Assembly (NCBI GenBank): GCA_027574665.1
Contig: CM050648.1
Span: 42,627,700-42,691,699 of the forward strand
DNA from: Rhynochetos jubatus
Taxonomy: Eukaryota > Chordata > Aves > Eurypygiformes > Rhynochetidae
Direction of reading: 5' to 3'
DNA: 64,000 nt
Shown piece by piece: positions 25,501 to 40,500 of this stretch (its first letter is position 1; the number at the start of each line of letters is the position of its first letter). Under the pieces are notes generated by a model. It saw only the letters and a list, made by a program, of their open reading frames with translations, was not told the DNA's origin and made no database searches. A program made the position numbers and the translations under genes.

Positions 25501-28500
25501 AAGGTAGGGAATAATTTAAGAACAAAGCAAGCCATGGGAGGATTTACTGCATATTTTCTCTTTTCTTATAAACTTTCTATATGCCTTGATACCACCAACC
25601 TTGCACAACACAGTAAGAGCCAACCTAGAAACATTTATTAACTGCACTCTGTTCATCAGTGTTGAACAGTATTTATGCACCTCCCAATACCACAGAGCAC
25701 CCCACAGGAACCACATTACAGACACCCAGCCCCTTTTAACTGACTGCAGTGTGGACAACATTGGAATATACCATGTCTTGTCTCCTTGCTTTGAGAGAAA
25801 ATCTTTCACTGTGGGCTATAACGATATTCCATCTATTTCGAGGCAGAAAAGGAAAAGAGAAAATGGAAGGTGGAAGTAGTAAAATTTCCCCATAATGTAG
25901 AAAACATTTAGGGAGCGATGTAAAGTCCAATTCTCCCTCAAAACAACTTCATCATCTGAGAGCGGAGAGTAGCTACCCACCATCACTACCAAGGCAATAC
26001 CTTTTGTCTTTTTCATCAAACATTCAAGGTGGAATCAAGAGAATACAAATAAATCCGTACTTATGCTCAATTTGCCAGACCCTGTCCATAATCTACAGAT
26101 GTAAAAAGGTTGCTAGGAAAACTTGATATGGGCATACTGGGTTTTGGCAGAACCCACAGCCAGCAGCAGCATTCACAGGGATCTGGGATTTATGCTTCAT
26201 TAAAGCTGACATAATGCCAGCCTGGCTGAAGGACCAACAACCCTCAAACTTAGAAACGATGACTTTCAAATTTTCTTCTTTGGCTAGGTGGTTGAACATT
26301 TGACTAGCTTTATCCAAAGAGAATGAGATTTCTGACCTTCAGAGTGATTTACTGTTTTGTTTTGTAACCTTTGTTATAGGCCTTACCTAAGCACATTGAT
26401 CTTACTCTGAAAACCACCAAACACCCCTGAATTAAGTCAATCAACTTCTTATGATGTTCCCTGAAGCCCATTTGCAGAGTGCAGCTCATATAGACTATGA
26501 CCACATGAAGGCATAAAACGTTGGCTCCCTAACATCAACACCGCTGCTTGCCTCTTACTCAATGTATATTATATGGAAACTTTTCACTTCCACAGTGAGT
26601 GGGACTGCTTATTGCTACTATCTTCTCTACCATGCAAAAATCTTCTCTGCTAGATCTGCTGGGAGAATTTAAGGCAATTACTTTTTCTTCCAAGGCTCTG
26701 AACTCCTGAAATTTTCTCTTATCAGCTCTAACCCTGGTACTATGTCGTGATGGATTGACCCAGAACTGAGTGTAAGACACCTTTCCAAACCTGTTGTGAC
26801 TGTTACTCTCCAATAAAGCTCAGTCTTTTCACATGCAAGGTCTATGAGATAACCAGTACAACACCAGAAATTAAACTGTGATCAGTCCTGTTCGTGATCA
26901 TTTTCACATTAGGCATAAAAGCATGATCTCCCACCTAGCTCAATTCCTCACTGGAATGAGATCCTGGATAAAGACGGCTAACGAGAAATTAAATCTAAGC
27001 TGATGCATAGCTAATTGGCAGAACAGTTCCTAAAAATAATTCTTCTCCTTGATGTCTTTATTATTCAGAACGTCTGATCCCAACCTACGAAATCAGCACA
27101 CACTCTTTGGGTCTTCCTGGGCATCTTGACAGTGTGACATTTCACAAACTGATTAAGAATAAGCCATTCCTTTCTCCTCATAATCAATATATGGTGTCTA
27201 ACCACTCTTGACAAGCACAGGCTCTCAGCAGTCTGGGCATCTGTGCCTGCTTATTATTGCACAATAAAGAATGAATCTGCACTGGAAAATATCTTAGATT
27301 AGTAGTAAAATATAGTCTGTTTCTGAACATAAGGTGAAATAGATATTATGGTTGCAAATTTGAACTGTGCACTTAGCAGAATGCAGAATTCAATTCCAAC
27401 TCACTCGTGAAAATCAAATTTCTCTGTGGGAAAGTCTTTACTTATCTGAGTTAATCAGTCTCCTCTTGTCAAAGTTATGTTGCCATGGAACAATAAAGCT
27501 GTTGGCTAAACTGTATGATTGAATGCAAATGATTTAATTTCCACTGAAACTGAAATTACATCAAGAGATCAGGACTCATCCTACAGAAGGCAAGTCACTG
27601 TTTCCAGAGCTAAATGTAAATGTCACATTTTTTACTTTACTTTCTCCCATACAGTTCCCAGACACAGTTACACAGAATACGCACTTATAGTTAAATGTTC
27701 CTAAAGATACTTGTGTCAGTCTGCTTCTCTTTTCTGGTTAGGGAGAAACATAGAGATAGTATCTCAAATGTTAAACACTTGGGAGGTACTAGTGTATTAC
27801 AGTGAATGGGGCCGTCTCCATAGGTATAAAAATAGACAGCTGAGTGGGTATTTTTTTTATTAAAACCTTTTTGCTAATTCACAAAGGTTTAGTCAACTGA
27901 ATGCTTATACTACATTTAGCTTCACTAACAGATTTGGAGTTTAAGCCTGCTTTATTTCTGGTTACTTCAAGAATACCCTGATGGATTTTGACCTGAAAAA
28001 GCTTCCACTGACACTTCACAACACATTTTTCAACTTGATGATGTTTGCTAGGGACCTGTCCCCATGTATTAAATGACAGTGAGAGTGGGATAAACAAAAC
28101 AACACTTGAATCTCTTCTCAGAGGAATTCCTGGCTGATTTCAGGACAGAATAGTAGAAATATTAAAAAAAAAAATAAAAAATCAGAAATGAGCAGTATGT
28201 TTTTCTGTTATAAAGGCCTAATCCTTCCTGCAGACCACTGCCAGCCAATTTGTCTTTCTCTCACAGTTGATAGTTTACCTATACAATGAGGCCACTTGCT
28301 CACATATTTGTCACTTAACACTGATCTGCATATTAAATTCAACCAGAAAAAATAATGGTGTAGAAAACAGCTCCTACCTTTAAGGAACAGCTTCTTTGAA
28401 TTGCCATCCTCTAAAACATGAACAGAAAAAAAAAGTGTGAAGAAGCTTTATTATCGCTTTTTAAGTTAACAGTATTATTCAGGAGGATTCTTCAGTAATA

Positions 28501-31500
28501 ACTAGGCATTAAGTATATACCATATTGTCATAACATGGATTTTCTTTACCAAAATACTCACTGTAGGCAGTTAGCTCCCTCTCAGTTTTCCCATCATCTT
28601 GATATTCATCTAACCATCTTTCATTGCAAAAAACAAAAATAATATTATTAATAACAATTATCAGCATATTACAAGTAATCTGACAATTACATTCTCTCTC
28701 CTACAATTTTTTATATACTTTTTTATCAAATTATGCCTTGAAACCACTTCCTAGATTGAATTTCCTTTTATACATTCATCATAGTTGGCCTTACTCATAT
28801 TAGGAGAGTTTGGTTCACTCTGCTCCAGGCAAATAATAATTTTCACGGTGGCTATATGAAGTACTATAGTACTATACGAAGCACATTATATGGAACACTA
28901 AGTATATACAGGATTAGAGACTCAAATGCCCATTTTGGAGTTTATATAACCTGCAGTAGCTGGTTATATTCATCGGACTTAAAGTGGTATAACTAAAACC
29001 TCTGTAGTTCTGCAGCACTGAACTGAACTTCTCTTTTGACTTTCCTTTTCTTTTATACTGATGAATTTAAGGATCTTTCCTGTGATATCTTTTCACTACA
29101 AACACATATCCATGCTCCTTCAGTCGATCCCCCTTGTTGATACAATAACACTTTACAGCCTTCAACAATCACACTTTAAAAATAAATACGTGCTCACTAT
29201 CAATTTCTCATCTATTGTCTCCATGTTGATGTTGCATTTGTTTAAACCCAAGGGTTCATCATTTCACTTCAGTATTTCACTTTTTGTCTATAAGAAAATT
29301 CTATAAATAAGTCTCATATGCCTGAAATCTAAACTCCACCATATTTCAACTATTGTTGCAACAAATAAGTTGATTAACTTTTGTGAGCTATATCCTAATT
29401 CCCTCTTGAGAAACAAAAGATCACTAGCAGTTTCTAAAGAGGGAACGTAAACTTTGACACATTGGCAGCACACTTATGCTGCAGGCAAACAATGACAGGA
29501 CTCCCCTACTTCTATAGAAAAATATTAGAGAGAGTATATAAAAGCTTAATGATTTTTTTTTTCACAAGACAGTTTTATAGAAAGCCCAAATGTCTTCCTT
29601 TAGTGAAGCCTCATAAAATCTCCTTGTAATTAAAGAAACAATTGTCTCATTCATCTGCATTCATCCAACAGCCACCTTCAGTGCACACCAAACCGATTAA
29701 AAAGCTTAACAGTTGAAAACTAAACCAAACCTCTGATCATCAGAATAAGAGTTCTGAAAGGAGTAAATGGTTCATAGCTGGACATTTCCAGGAACCTTAC
29801 AAACTGAAACCCTGTTTTTTGTAAATGGGTAGGATTCCTAGAGGAGGAAAGCTGTCTTCACTGAACCCCTAAAGATTTTCAAGACTTTAAGGCACAGTTC
29901 CAAAATAAAATGGAAACTATTTCAGCCATGGAACACAAACTTATAAATTCCGGAAACCACATACTACAGAATAGAATTAGCTGGATCTAAACTACAATTC
30001 TTCCATTTATTTCTATTGCATTAAATATACAAATATAGAAACAACACACAAAACTCTTACTTTCATCTATTGGCTTATTTTATGTGGAGGGTTGGTGTGG
30101 GGTTTTTTTTTTTCCTTTTTAGCCAAATGATTCAGCTCAATGCCTGCTGAAAGTTCAGGTTGCAGTTGCCTCAGGTAATAAAAAATTCTGGTTGTTTAGT
30201 AATTGTTAGAACTGAGAGAGTTGAATATTTTCCAGTTTTGCCCATGGCACCAAAATTCTAGTCTTCGTAATACAGACAAGTAGACATTTACTGAACAAAA
30301 GGAAATATTCTAGCTTTCCTTTAGGAGAAAAGTTAAAGGTCTTTCTAAAGATTTCCAGAATATATGTAAGGTTTATAATTCATCTAAGTGACTGAGAAAG
30401 ATAAATTGACCAAAATCAGTACATATAATACTTTTTAAAAGATTGAGAACTGAAAGCTTATTTCTTTACATATGTTCTCTATGTAATTTAGATAAAAGAA
30501 GAACCAATGCTCCTTTTCCCCTATACAACATTTTGTTTGGTTTATTAGGCTATGAACCCCTCCTATACCAATACAGCAACTTTGCTGTCTTCAGTGGCAA
30601 AATTTTGCGTCTCTTGTATGTTGAAAAACTCAAGCATTGCTCATATATCTAGGATGTGTGCACATGCCTGTTCTGCAATTTTTTTCCTTAGATTGCTGGC
30701 AGTGTAACAAATTCCTTTGCTCCATGAATGGCATACCTATTACAAGGAAATATGACCTCCTGAGTTTCCTTTCCTTCTTTATGTTTGATGACAATCTTAT
30801 CCAGGAACCATCCATTGCCTGTGTTAAAATGACAAAAGTTTATCATGCAAAATAATGCATTTTTTTGGAATAAATTTAAAGAAAAAAAGCCTAGATCATC
30901 TTTTTCCAGCAGAAACATGGGTCATATTAAGACAGAGCTCAGCTAAATAGATAAGATATATTAACAGAATGAAAGCTTTATTATTTTGTGTCTCTCACAA
31001 GAGGTATAACACTAATTCTTCGCTGCCTTGTTCTGTTTGAATTTTAAGAGGGGTGGGGGTTTTTCCTTGGAGACAAGTATATGCATACGACCATGAACTG
31101 CTGACACCATTCACATCCCAGCCTACATTTTTGATTCCTTGTGATCAGGAACAAGGATGTTGGAAGAAATCTGTTTATGCAGCTAACAGACATGAGTGTG
31201 AAAGCTAGAAATTTTGGTCCTCTGTGAGTGAAGTTGTTATTACATATATAAGAGTGGTAATTAACTAATTATTAATACTTCTGCTCTCATTTACAAATGG
31301 AGTGGGGTTGCAGCTTTGGAAGGGCTTTGTATGTCCAGGTGTCAATAACTGGGAAAACTGAGGATCCATGGATCCAAGGCCAGCAACTGGACAGACAGTG
31401 TTTAAGGCCAGCTACTGGAGGTCTTATTCATCCCTACCGTACATATATGTATATATTTGCCATTGATGGCTGTCATCCTGATCGAACAGGGTAAGACCAT

Positions 31501-34500
31501 TGGTGCTCTTTGTGTTTGAGTGAGTGCTGAGTTCCTGTCTGTGTTGATCTGCGTGGCCGGCCCGTGTACATACATACATGTCTTTTATAAATGCGTTTGT
31601 GTGTGTGCCTGTGGGAAATGGGACTGGCAGGCATGGAGCTGTGCAGCCTCACTTTTGCTCGGCTAGTGAATCCATCCTCTCCCTAACAGAAGTAACCACT
31701 GCAACATCCGTGCTGATCTCTTAGATCACTTCCAATAACCATCCTAGTGACTGGTATAGTTCTCCTGCGAAGCCCTTTTCAAATATCCTGTTCACACTGC
31801 ATCTGCACCACTCATCTTTTTGCTTATGAGGTTTTGCCTGACTCATACCACTATTCATCAGCATATTGCAGCAAAACAGCATGAGGAATGTTTTGGTCAG
31901 AAGCAGACAACTGTCCTATTTATTATCACGCTCTGCCTCCCTGGCTGCATCTAAGCCTGGCAGTCCGTAGAAGGCAGCAGTCTGTCCCTCAGGGAGGGCT
32001 CGCCCAGGCAGTGCATGGAGCAGAATGGATTTTCCCCTTCAAGACCTCAGGTCCAGGGCACATTAGGACGCTCTGCAACCTTCTTCTTTCATCCTCCTGT
32101 ATCTCAGATGGTCTTTCACTGGAAGCAGCCTACTGGCCTGGCCAAAATTCACCAGAAATCAGGCAGGTCGCTTTGAAACAGGCCAAAAAAGATGACAGGC
32201 ACCGCCTGTGTAAATGTACAGGTATGTATGGAAGGCTCCTATGGGGGAGGTTTTTCAGCAGATAAGACACATCATCTAGTGACCCAAAACAAACCAATGC
32301 CAAAACTCTATTGTCTAGGATGAAATTCTTTTTCTTTCCTCATTCACAGTGGCTGTGGGAGAAGAGCTATGATTTGCAGTCTAGAAACCCCAAACAAAGC
32401 ATATCTTCCATGATCCTTTCAAGACAGTCTCCAAATCAAGATCTTCTGCCTTATCACTAAGGCAGGTGATATGTTATTTAAATAAGGACATCCCCACCTC
32501 TAAAGGAACTCTCTTCCCATCCTCTCACCTCCCAAATAATTGGGTCTCTAGATGGCCTCTCTCCTGATTCACCATCCCTTTTCAGCACCCAACCTGACTG
32601 GTCACCTCAGGTCAGGCTTACATGGGGCTAGTTCTGGCTACAGTTCAAAAGAGGTCTGTGAGATCTGTCTGTGCTGAGTACAATGAGCAATCATCTTAAT
32701 TACTGAGGCATAAATTTTGTTATACATTGAACTCAATCCATTGTCCTGTTTAGACAATCCTCCAAAAACACAGATTTTTAACTCCATTGTTGAAGAACAG
32801 TTTAAGATAGCAGAGTCTGGTTACTGATTTGCAGTGCGGATCCTGTGATATGGCTACGCTGCCTATTAAAGGAGAGATGAGGGAAGGGAGCATGGTAAGG
32901 TGTCCTGGGGGATAGAGTGAAGGTAGGCTCCACCACATTGCCTTCTGTCTTATGTTGTGGCCTACTAGGATGTGAAACTCTCAGATATACAATCATCCAT
33001 ATTGCTGAAGTCAGCAAACTAGAGAACTGCAAAGACAGTTTCCATCCCACAACGAAGTTGCACTAATGAGCCTACGTCTGTAATGGTCACAGGTCTGCTC
33101 AGAGCCTTAACACAGTCAGCAAGATGAGTGTTGCTTGAGGCCATTTCAGAACAAAGTAGGGTAAAAGTGCTTTTCTCATCTAGTATCGGTGTGGCCTGAA
33201 CTGCTTTAAAAGTCCTTCTCTTCACCTGGCTTCTTCATAGCTGCTAATCTACAAATGTATTTGCAGTATTTATGTCTTCAGTGCTTTTAAATGCTAGCTT
33301 TCTCTTCATTTACATCATTCCAGAGATACAGACCTCAAGGACCTGTATCAAAAATTCATCTCATCACAGAACTATATTTTTTTTTTTTTAAATACCCAGA
33401 AGTTCAATGCAGTGTCACTCACCGGAGTAGCTCCGCATTGACTGGCACAGATTAAATAAAGAACCAAATCCTCTACTGTTGCCCAAAGCAGCAAGGACAT
33501 TATGCTATAGCTACTCAAAATTTGTTTGGTAGTAAAGCAGGTGTTGAATGTCTTTAACTCCATTCTGGCCAGTCTTCACCCTTTGTCTAATGAAGGATTA
33601 TTTTACCTGTGCAAGCAACGTTTTCATGAGTTTTCTATATGCAAATAAATAGTGCTTTCTTATAAATAAACTTGAAAGCAAAGGGTGGAGTGACAGTATT
33701 TGACATCATGCTTGTGTTTTTTGCTGTCCATTACCACTGTTTTTCACCGTCCCATCACTGTGACCAGTCTGCAGGAAGACTTTTTATCACTGCAAGACCT
33801 TCTGTCACATTTTGTATGAAGAAGCAATGTAAATAAAGTGCATTGTATTTAAAAAGGACTTGAAAACAGATTGGTCTGTAGGAAGTTAAATCCTACCTGG
33901 ACCAGCTCCATCATGGCTAATCAGAATTTTCTCCAAGTCTCCCAGTGAGACAGCCTTTATGCAGAAAATATCCATCTGTGGAACCATACAAGGAAAATTA
34001 TAAAGATCTTGAACAGAGCTATTGCTTTGACTATAACAGTATTGAACAGTTTATCTTTTCTCTTATTTTTTTCCATATTAATATAGGTGTCTTATAGTGG
34101 TCCTGGCCAGTCAGTTAAGAACTTTTAAAGCCTTCCAAAGTGAATAACACTTTTAAATTACTCCACAGAGACAGGACTCAACTCCTTTGGCATGACACAA
34201 AGATCAGTTGCAAAGGATTATTTGATCATCTCTATATTACATTTTGAAGCCCTATTTGTCTCATCAAGACTGTAAAACATACTTGGGAATAAGGATTTAG
34301 AACTCAGTTCTAAAATTCACAGTGCTCTGGTCAGAACAAAAACATTATTGTTACTATTTTATCTATATGTGCAATATAAATGTGAGAGTACTCAAATGTT
34401 ACTATGCAATGCTCTCAGTAAATAATTGATCCAGCAGACAATAATCATTCATATGATGTAATTCTGTAAGTAATTTTGAATAAAGAAAATTCGTGAGAAA

Positions 34501-37500
34501 ATGGAAAACTGCTCGAATAAAGTGTTTAAATAAAACTGTATTTACATTTGTTGAAGAAACTGTTTGCTAGCCATAATTTACTCTTACTGATCAGAAGTAG
34601 CATTGTTTTTACTGCACCTGTCCATGCCGAAATTTTACATTATTATTCTTGGATCTGTGGAGCTTCCTTTTGCCAGCATCTCCTCTTGTCCCAATGAGGT
34701 TGATATAAACATTAGAATCTGTTTCAGCACCAAGTTTAGCACCCGTGTATACATGGACTTCATACACCAACACTAGAAAGAGAAAACGCTTGAGATTATC
34801 CTTGTAGTTTGCACACGATTCAAAAGCTTTCCCATCAAAATTTTGCCAGAAAACTGTACTGACTTTCAAGTTTGAAAGTAGCAACACCTATCCATAGTTG
34901 TCACTTCCAAGTTCTAATCTTTTGATTTTCTGCATAAAAATAATAAAATAACAAGCTTTTAAAAAGCCGAGCGTAGCCGTGCATTGCTCAGCAAATCGGC
35001 CCATCAAACAAATGTTCCCTAGTGCTCCATTTTCTTCTCTCACTCCCAGTATTCATGATTTCAGGACCTAATTTGCAAAGTCGTTCTTGGCAAGTTATCT
35101 GGAGATCATCTAACTGTGCCTAGTCATGGTCTCAAACAATAGTTCTATTTCACTGGTACCAAGGCGTTTTTAACCTCCAGATCTGTGCAAAACAGAATTT
35201 TCTGGGTGGATAACCTTCATTTCATCTTAAAAGGAGAATAGCAATCATGAATCCTAGAGGTTTTAGATTCCACCCCACATACGATGGTGGGCAAGCAGAT
35301 AAATGGGTTCCCTCATCTATAAAAAGTGTAAACTCAACATGTTTTTGAAGGTTTTGATATTTATCACTAGTGGATTTCAACACTTTTAAAAACGGCTCTC
35401 AGTTAAAATATATTTACAACTTTTTAATGTCTTTCCTTAGTCTAGACCAAAGTCTTACACACAATAATATATACACTTACCTTCAAAGAACTCTGGAATA
35501 TAATTCAGAGTTACTACACTAACATCTTTTGCACCACACTAATATTATCTTTCTAATTATGCAGACATGCAAACTTCTTAAAAAAAAAATATTTGCAGCA
35601 ATTGCATAGTATTATATTTAATTCCAATTTTTCTTATTTCAACTTTAAAAAAAGATAATTTCTTGTTTGCATCTTAATGACAATTTTTCCATGCAGTGTT
35701 TCTATTCTAATCACAGCTGACTGTTTCTGCTGCTATGTAGCAGATCACAGAGGAGATTATGGCTTCACTAATGGGTAATTTTAATAGTTTTTGGGAGTGA
35801 AAAAAGGTAGCAGAAGCCCTAACACACAATTAAACACTACTTTTAAGAAACAGCTAAGATGAAAACAGAAAATTATGACAAAATTCCTGAAACTAGACAA
35901 TATGCTACAAAAACTAATTAAACTATTATTAGTCTTATACCAGAAAATAGCCAGTAGAACCTGACATCTTCTTAAATTTTTAATGCATTGGACCCCGAGG
36001 CAGCTTAAAAAAAACTCAAACATCATGTCATCCACCATAATTAGCGTACCAACACTTAGCCTGTGACATAAAATTAATCTGAGTAATACACACAGATGTT
36101 CAGAAATTTGGCAGAGCCTCATAAAAACTAGTTTCAAGGTTTTTAACATAAAACCATGATGTTAAAATAAATGGTAGATATGGATGACAAGTACCAATGA
36201 CAAATGGATCTGATAATTAGCATAATTAAGGTATATATCCAAATGACATTCCATATCATAACTCTTAGTGTACTCATGGCCATGTACAGATTGGCAACAG
36301 GAGAATATAAGACGAAGAAACTATTCAAAGGACAGAGGATAAGGGGTGACAACAAACCATAAAAGGAAACATGCAGCAAATCAGAGCTACACTGATCACG
36401 AAGGGGCAAATTCTTTCAGAGTGTGGAAGGAGAGAGCTCACATTTTCAAAAGAAAATCTAAGAACTATATTCATCTGTGACCAGACACTTGTATAATAGG
36501 TCTGGACTACTCCGGGAGCAAGGCACCGGAGAGTAGTACAAGCAGGGACGTATCAATATGAAGTCTTCTCCATGCGTTTTTACTTACTTTCCCAGTTTTG
36601 AAAAAGCAAAACATCTGTGGGAGCTAAGGGTATAAACTGTTTACGTTCTTAATGTTTATACACAAATATTGGTATCTGTATTACTTACACCTACAAATGA
36701 TTTCCATGGTCAAAACTGCAAAACTTACATAACTATAAGCACAATATTAAAGCATATTCAAGGCTTTTTTTAAGAAGCCCTTTAACAAGAAATGATTACC
36801 AGAATAAAATACCTACAAGTATTTTCATTTCTGGAGGAAGACCAAGCCAAATGGATTATGTACAGGACACACCAGAACAGGAGATAATTATAACACAAAG
36901 ATATTCGCAGATAGATAAATGACAGTCCCTTTTGTAGCACTGTGCATCCCTGTGGTAACCAGAGAGATGATAATGATCTAATCAAATACAGCTTTCTATT
37001 GCTACAAGCCTAAATAAATCAGCCTGAAGTAGAAAACATGCACATGTTGAAATGTAAAGAACTGGAAAATATTTTCCATAACTCCTTGTGTCTGTACATC
37101 TCTCACCATCTGGAACATGTTAGGTCTGACATTTATTTAGGCTACACAATCTGCATTATTTATAAAGGAATGTTCTTAACAAAAAGACCAGTGTGTGCTT
37201 TAAGTTTTTGTACAAATTAACAATACAGGCTGCTGTATTAGGATAATAAACAGAATGTTCATTTCCCTTAACTTGAGTATATGTTATAACGCATTTTATA
37301 AGAAACACACAAAAAAAATAAACAACAAAAATATTCTCCAAAACACGCTGTACATGCCTACTTAGAACATGCCACTGTGGAGAAATGCTTGGACATTCAT
37401 ATAAACATTCACTAAATAGATTGTGGAGGTTAAGCTTTTTCTACACAAAAGGAAACCTAGGCACAGACCAGCTCGAGTGGATGCAATTTTTTCAAACTTT

Positions 37501-40500
37501 GTCAAGCCATTCCTCTAGCCTGCAGAACAGGTACAAAAGGTGCTAGTGTTAATAGCTCCTGAGCTACAGATAGCTTAAATCTAAGAACAAGGATGATGCC
37601 ACTCTAACAGATAAGACAAGGTGCACCAGTAGTTTGATGAGCACAGGCACAACCAAATCTGGAGAACAAGCCTACCCATCACATGTACTGCTGAGACAGC
37701 CAGACCTAGCATATGTGCAATTTGCCTGGTTTTAGATTGCTGTATATTGTTCACAAAACACAAGTTTTTGTGTGTAGAGTGAAATATAAAGACCCTAGGA
37801 AATATGTTCAGCCTCTGTGGTGCTGGTTTAGTTTCCTTTGAGAAACTCACCCCACTGCAGCCACATCTGAAATGGAGAGTAAGAAAAAGCCATCCCAAAA
37901 CTCTGACAATCAGAACTCTCTGGCCTGATCCTGTACTCTTTAACAGCAATTTCATTTTACTATACACTGAAAACTGAGGTGACAAAGCAGAGACCTAGGC
38001 CCAGAGGCAAAAAAAAAAAAGGAAAGAAAAAGTGGAAAATTACATCATAAAACCAGCCACTGTACAGAAGTCAGGGAATATTGTTTCAGCATTATAGGGG
38101 TTCCCTACCTACCTATTATGGTAGGTTTCCTACATACTCACATCTAGGTAGGGAACATCAAAATGATAGAAGAAACATCTTGAAAAAGACAATAACTTTG
38201 ATAAAGGCTATAAGAGGATTAATCAATGCAAAATAGCAGGGAAAAATCTCAGTTAACACCCACTGAAAAAGAAAATGACCTTTCAGAAAATATGTGGTTG
38301 AAATCTTCAAATTGCTAACAGAGTAACTTTAGATAAGCTCCAGAATCAAACAGAAAACTCTGGGACATGGATGAAACGGTTGAAAGAAGGGAGGTAAAAC
38401 ATTTTCAGGCAGACACAGAAAGCTTCTAAAAGGCTCCATGAAAGACAGATATTAAAGCAGTATAATGACTATCTTATAAAAAATGGCATATCGAAAGTAT
38501 CAAAAATACTATAGGAGTCACCGAGGAGTCAAGTGTACAATACTAAATTTATACTTGCTCAGTCCATAAAAATGCTACTACTGTTACCTCAAGATGTTAT
38601 CATGAGACTTCAGGTGGTTTTTTTAAGTCCCAGCCCTAGATTCTGACATCTATAGATAACATGAGAACATAAACTACCTGTAATAAAGGAGAAGAGAGAA
38701 AGAAAGTTTTGCTTCTCTGGTTATGAGGAAAAATAACCTAAGGGCATACTAAGGGCAAGAGAATGCACGTTAAACAACCCTTTTTTTCCAGACTTCTTAT
38801 TCTGGTCACCTGAACCAGGGTTTTCTGTGTAGAAGGTCAGAATATTCCTGATCATTCACCAATGGTAAGCGCTAGTTTGGCCCCAATCTGCAAGCACAGT
38901 AGATTATTCTCATTTCCTTATGAGGGATTAATGTACAGAATTCAGTGACTTATGACATTTTCCTTTGGAAAATATAAACAGTATGCAAGCATCACAGGTT
39001 GCTTTGCATTAAAGACTAAGTTAATATTTTCATATGTTTCGAAGAAATTGAAAGTAATCCCAATAGAAGTAGAACTTATTGATGAGAATAAAAAAATGAA
39101 AGTTTTCCATGAAGAAACATTGATATTTTTCTGCTGGTTTAGTATAAACTACTGTCCCATACCTAGTTCTTTTCAAAGTAATTCTACTAAAAGAAAAGTG
39201 CAGTTGTTAGTTTAGAATTCTAGTTAAGAACAGATTAATTCAAGATAAATATACTTATTACTCAAAGTACATTAGATAAGCTTCCTCTGCATACAGCTGA
39301 GCCTAATGACAGTGGTATGCTTAAAACAGCACATCATTTAGAATCCAGGAACTAAATCTCCTGTTTGGCCCTCCTTATTTCTTCCTGGTTTGCAGCATGG
39401 AGTGGGTTTAGAGCGAAAAATTAGATTCTTTTTGGATGAAACTGAACCAGAGGATATGTTCCAGGAACACAAGGATGACAATCTTGCCACAAATTGGCAG
39501 TCAGTCCGTGGGAAGAGACTAGAATGAGCCCAGAGTAACTTCCCTCTAAATGTGAATAATGAGGAGATTGGACCCTTAGCTCAATGGATTTTTAGCCCCA
39601 ACTGCTTTACTGCACAAATCCACTCCCATCAGGCTGCCAGTGTAAACAGAAACACTGGCCAAAGAACATGAAACCTAGAGAGATGGTAAATTATATACAA
39701 CATTAAAATTGTCAAACTGTTTCTACTCAGTCCACCCTTAATGATAGTGATCCAAGATATTAGCACAGTATTACACAGTACTGCTCCAGATTCTGCCTTT
39801 TTTTCCCCCCATACGACGTGGCCTCTTGAATGAAATAGTCATTTTGGTTTGATCTATTAAATATCAAGATTGAATCTCTGTCACGTGATTTTATCATTTG
39901 GTATTTACTACCCAGTTTGGACAAATAGTGTTTGACATTTTGCCATGACAGAAGGGTAAAGATACAGATTGGTGCAGCATTAAGGATAAAAGGGAACAAT
40001 TTCTTAATAGCTGATAGTGGTTAAGAGGCACTATCTTCCTCAGAAGTGCTGCATATATTATTTGAGAAAACATATTTACAAAAACACTATCAGGTGAAGA
40101 CATTTCAATTAGAATTAAAGTTCTCAGGCTTTCTAATCTCCACTTCCATTTAATCCTGCTATTTTAAGGAATATGCTAAAAAAAATCTGGAAATGTTCTT
40201 CATAATATCTAAGAAAATGATCAACTTTGAAAAAAAACACGCTTACTAATTAATTTTACAATAGGAAGGAGAAGCTTGACTATTTACCTAAGTAGCTGGT
40301 GCCTCCCGAGTGATTAAGCAAGGATGCAAATTTTTAAGAGATAATGCTGGAGTCATTACTCTTTGCTTTGATCATCTTTTTCGCACTATTTCAGTCAGTG
40401 GGCACATTCTAACCTTTCTGTAATTTCCTGCACATCTCTCCAAGTGGAAAACTAAATATTTTGAAATATTTAGTTTTAATATATATAAAACTGAAATTTT

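Larger units (their letters stand above)
22529..28377 (-). other. Intron between exons 9 and 10
   Basis: A 5.8 kb intron. It contains one copy of a 100-base duplicated sequence (23465-23564) and a T-run at 25230-25251. The stretch 26500-26830 has a TATA-like box and an AATAAA but no recognisable element ends. Nothing else was assigned. Confidence 0.7.

Noticed and set aside
26500-26830. Possible old LTR with a TATA-like box and AATAAA
   Set aside because: No terminal TG...CA pair with a target duplication could be found, and there is no similarity to the two clear solo LTRs.
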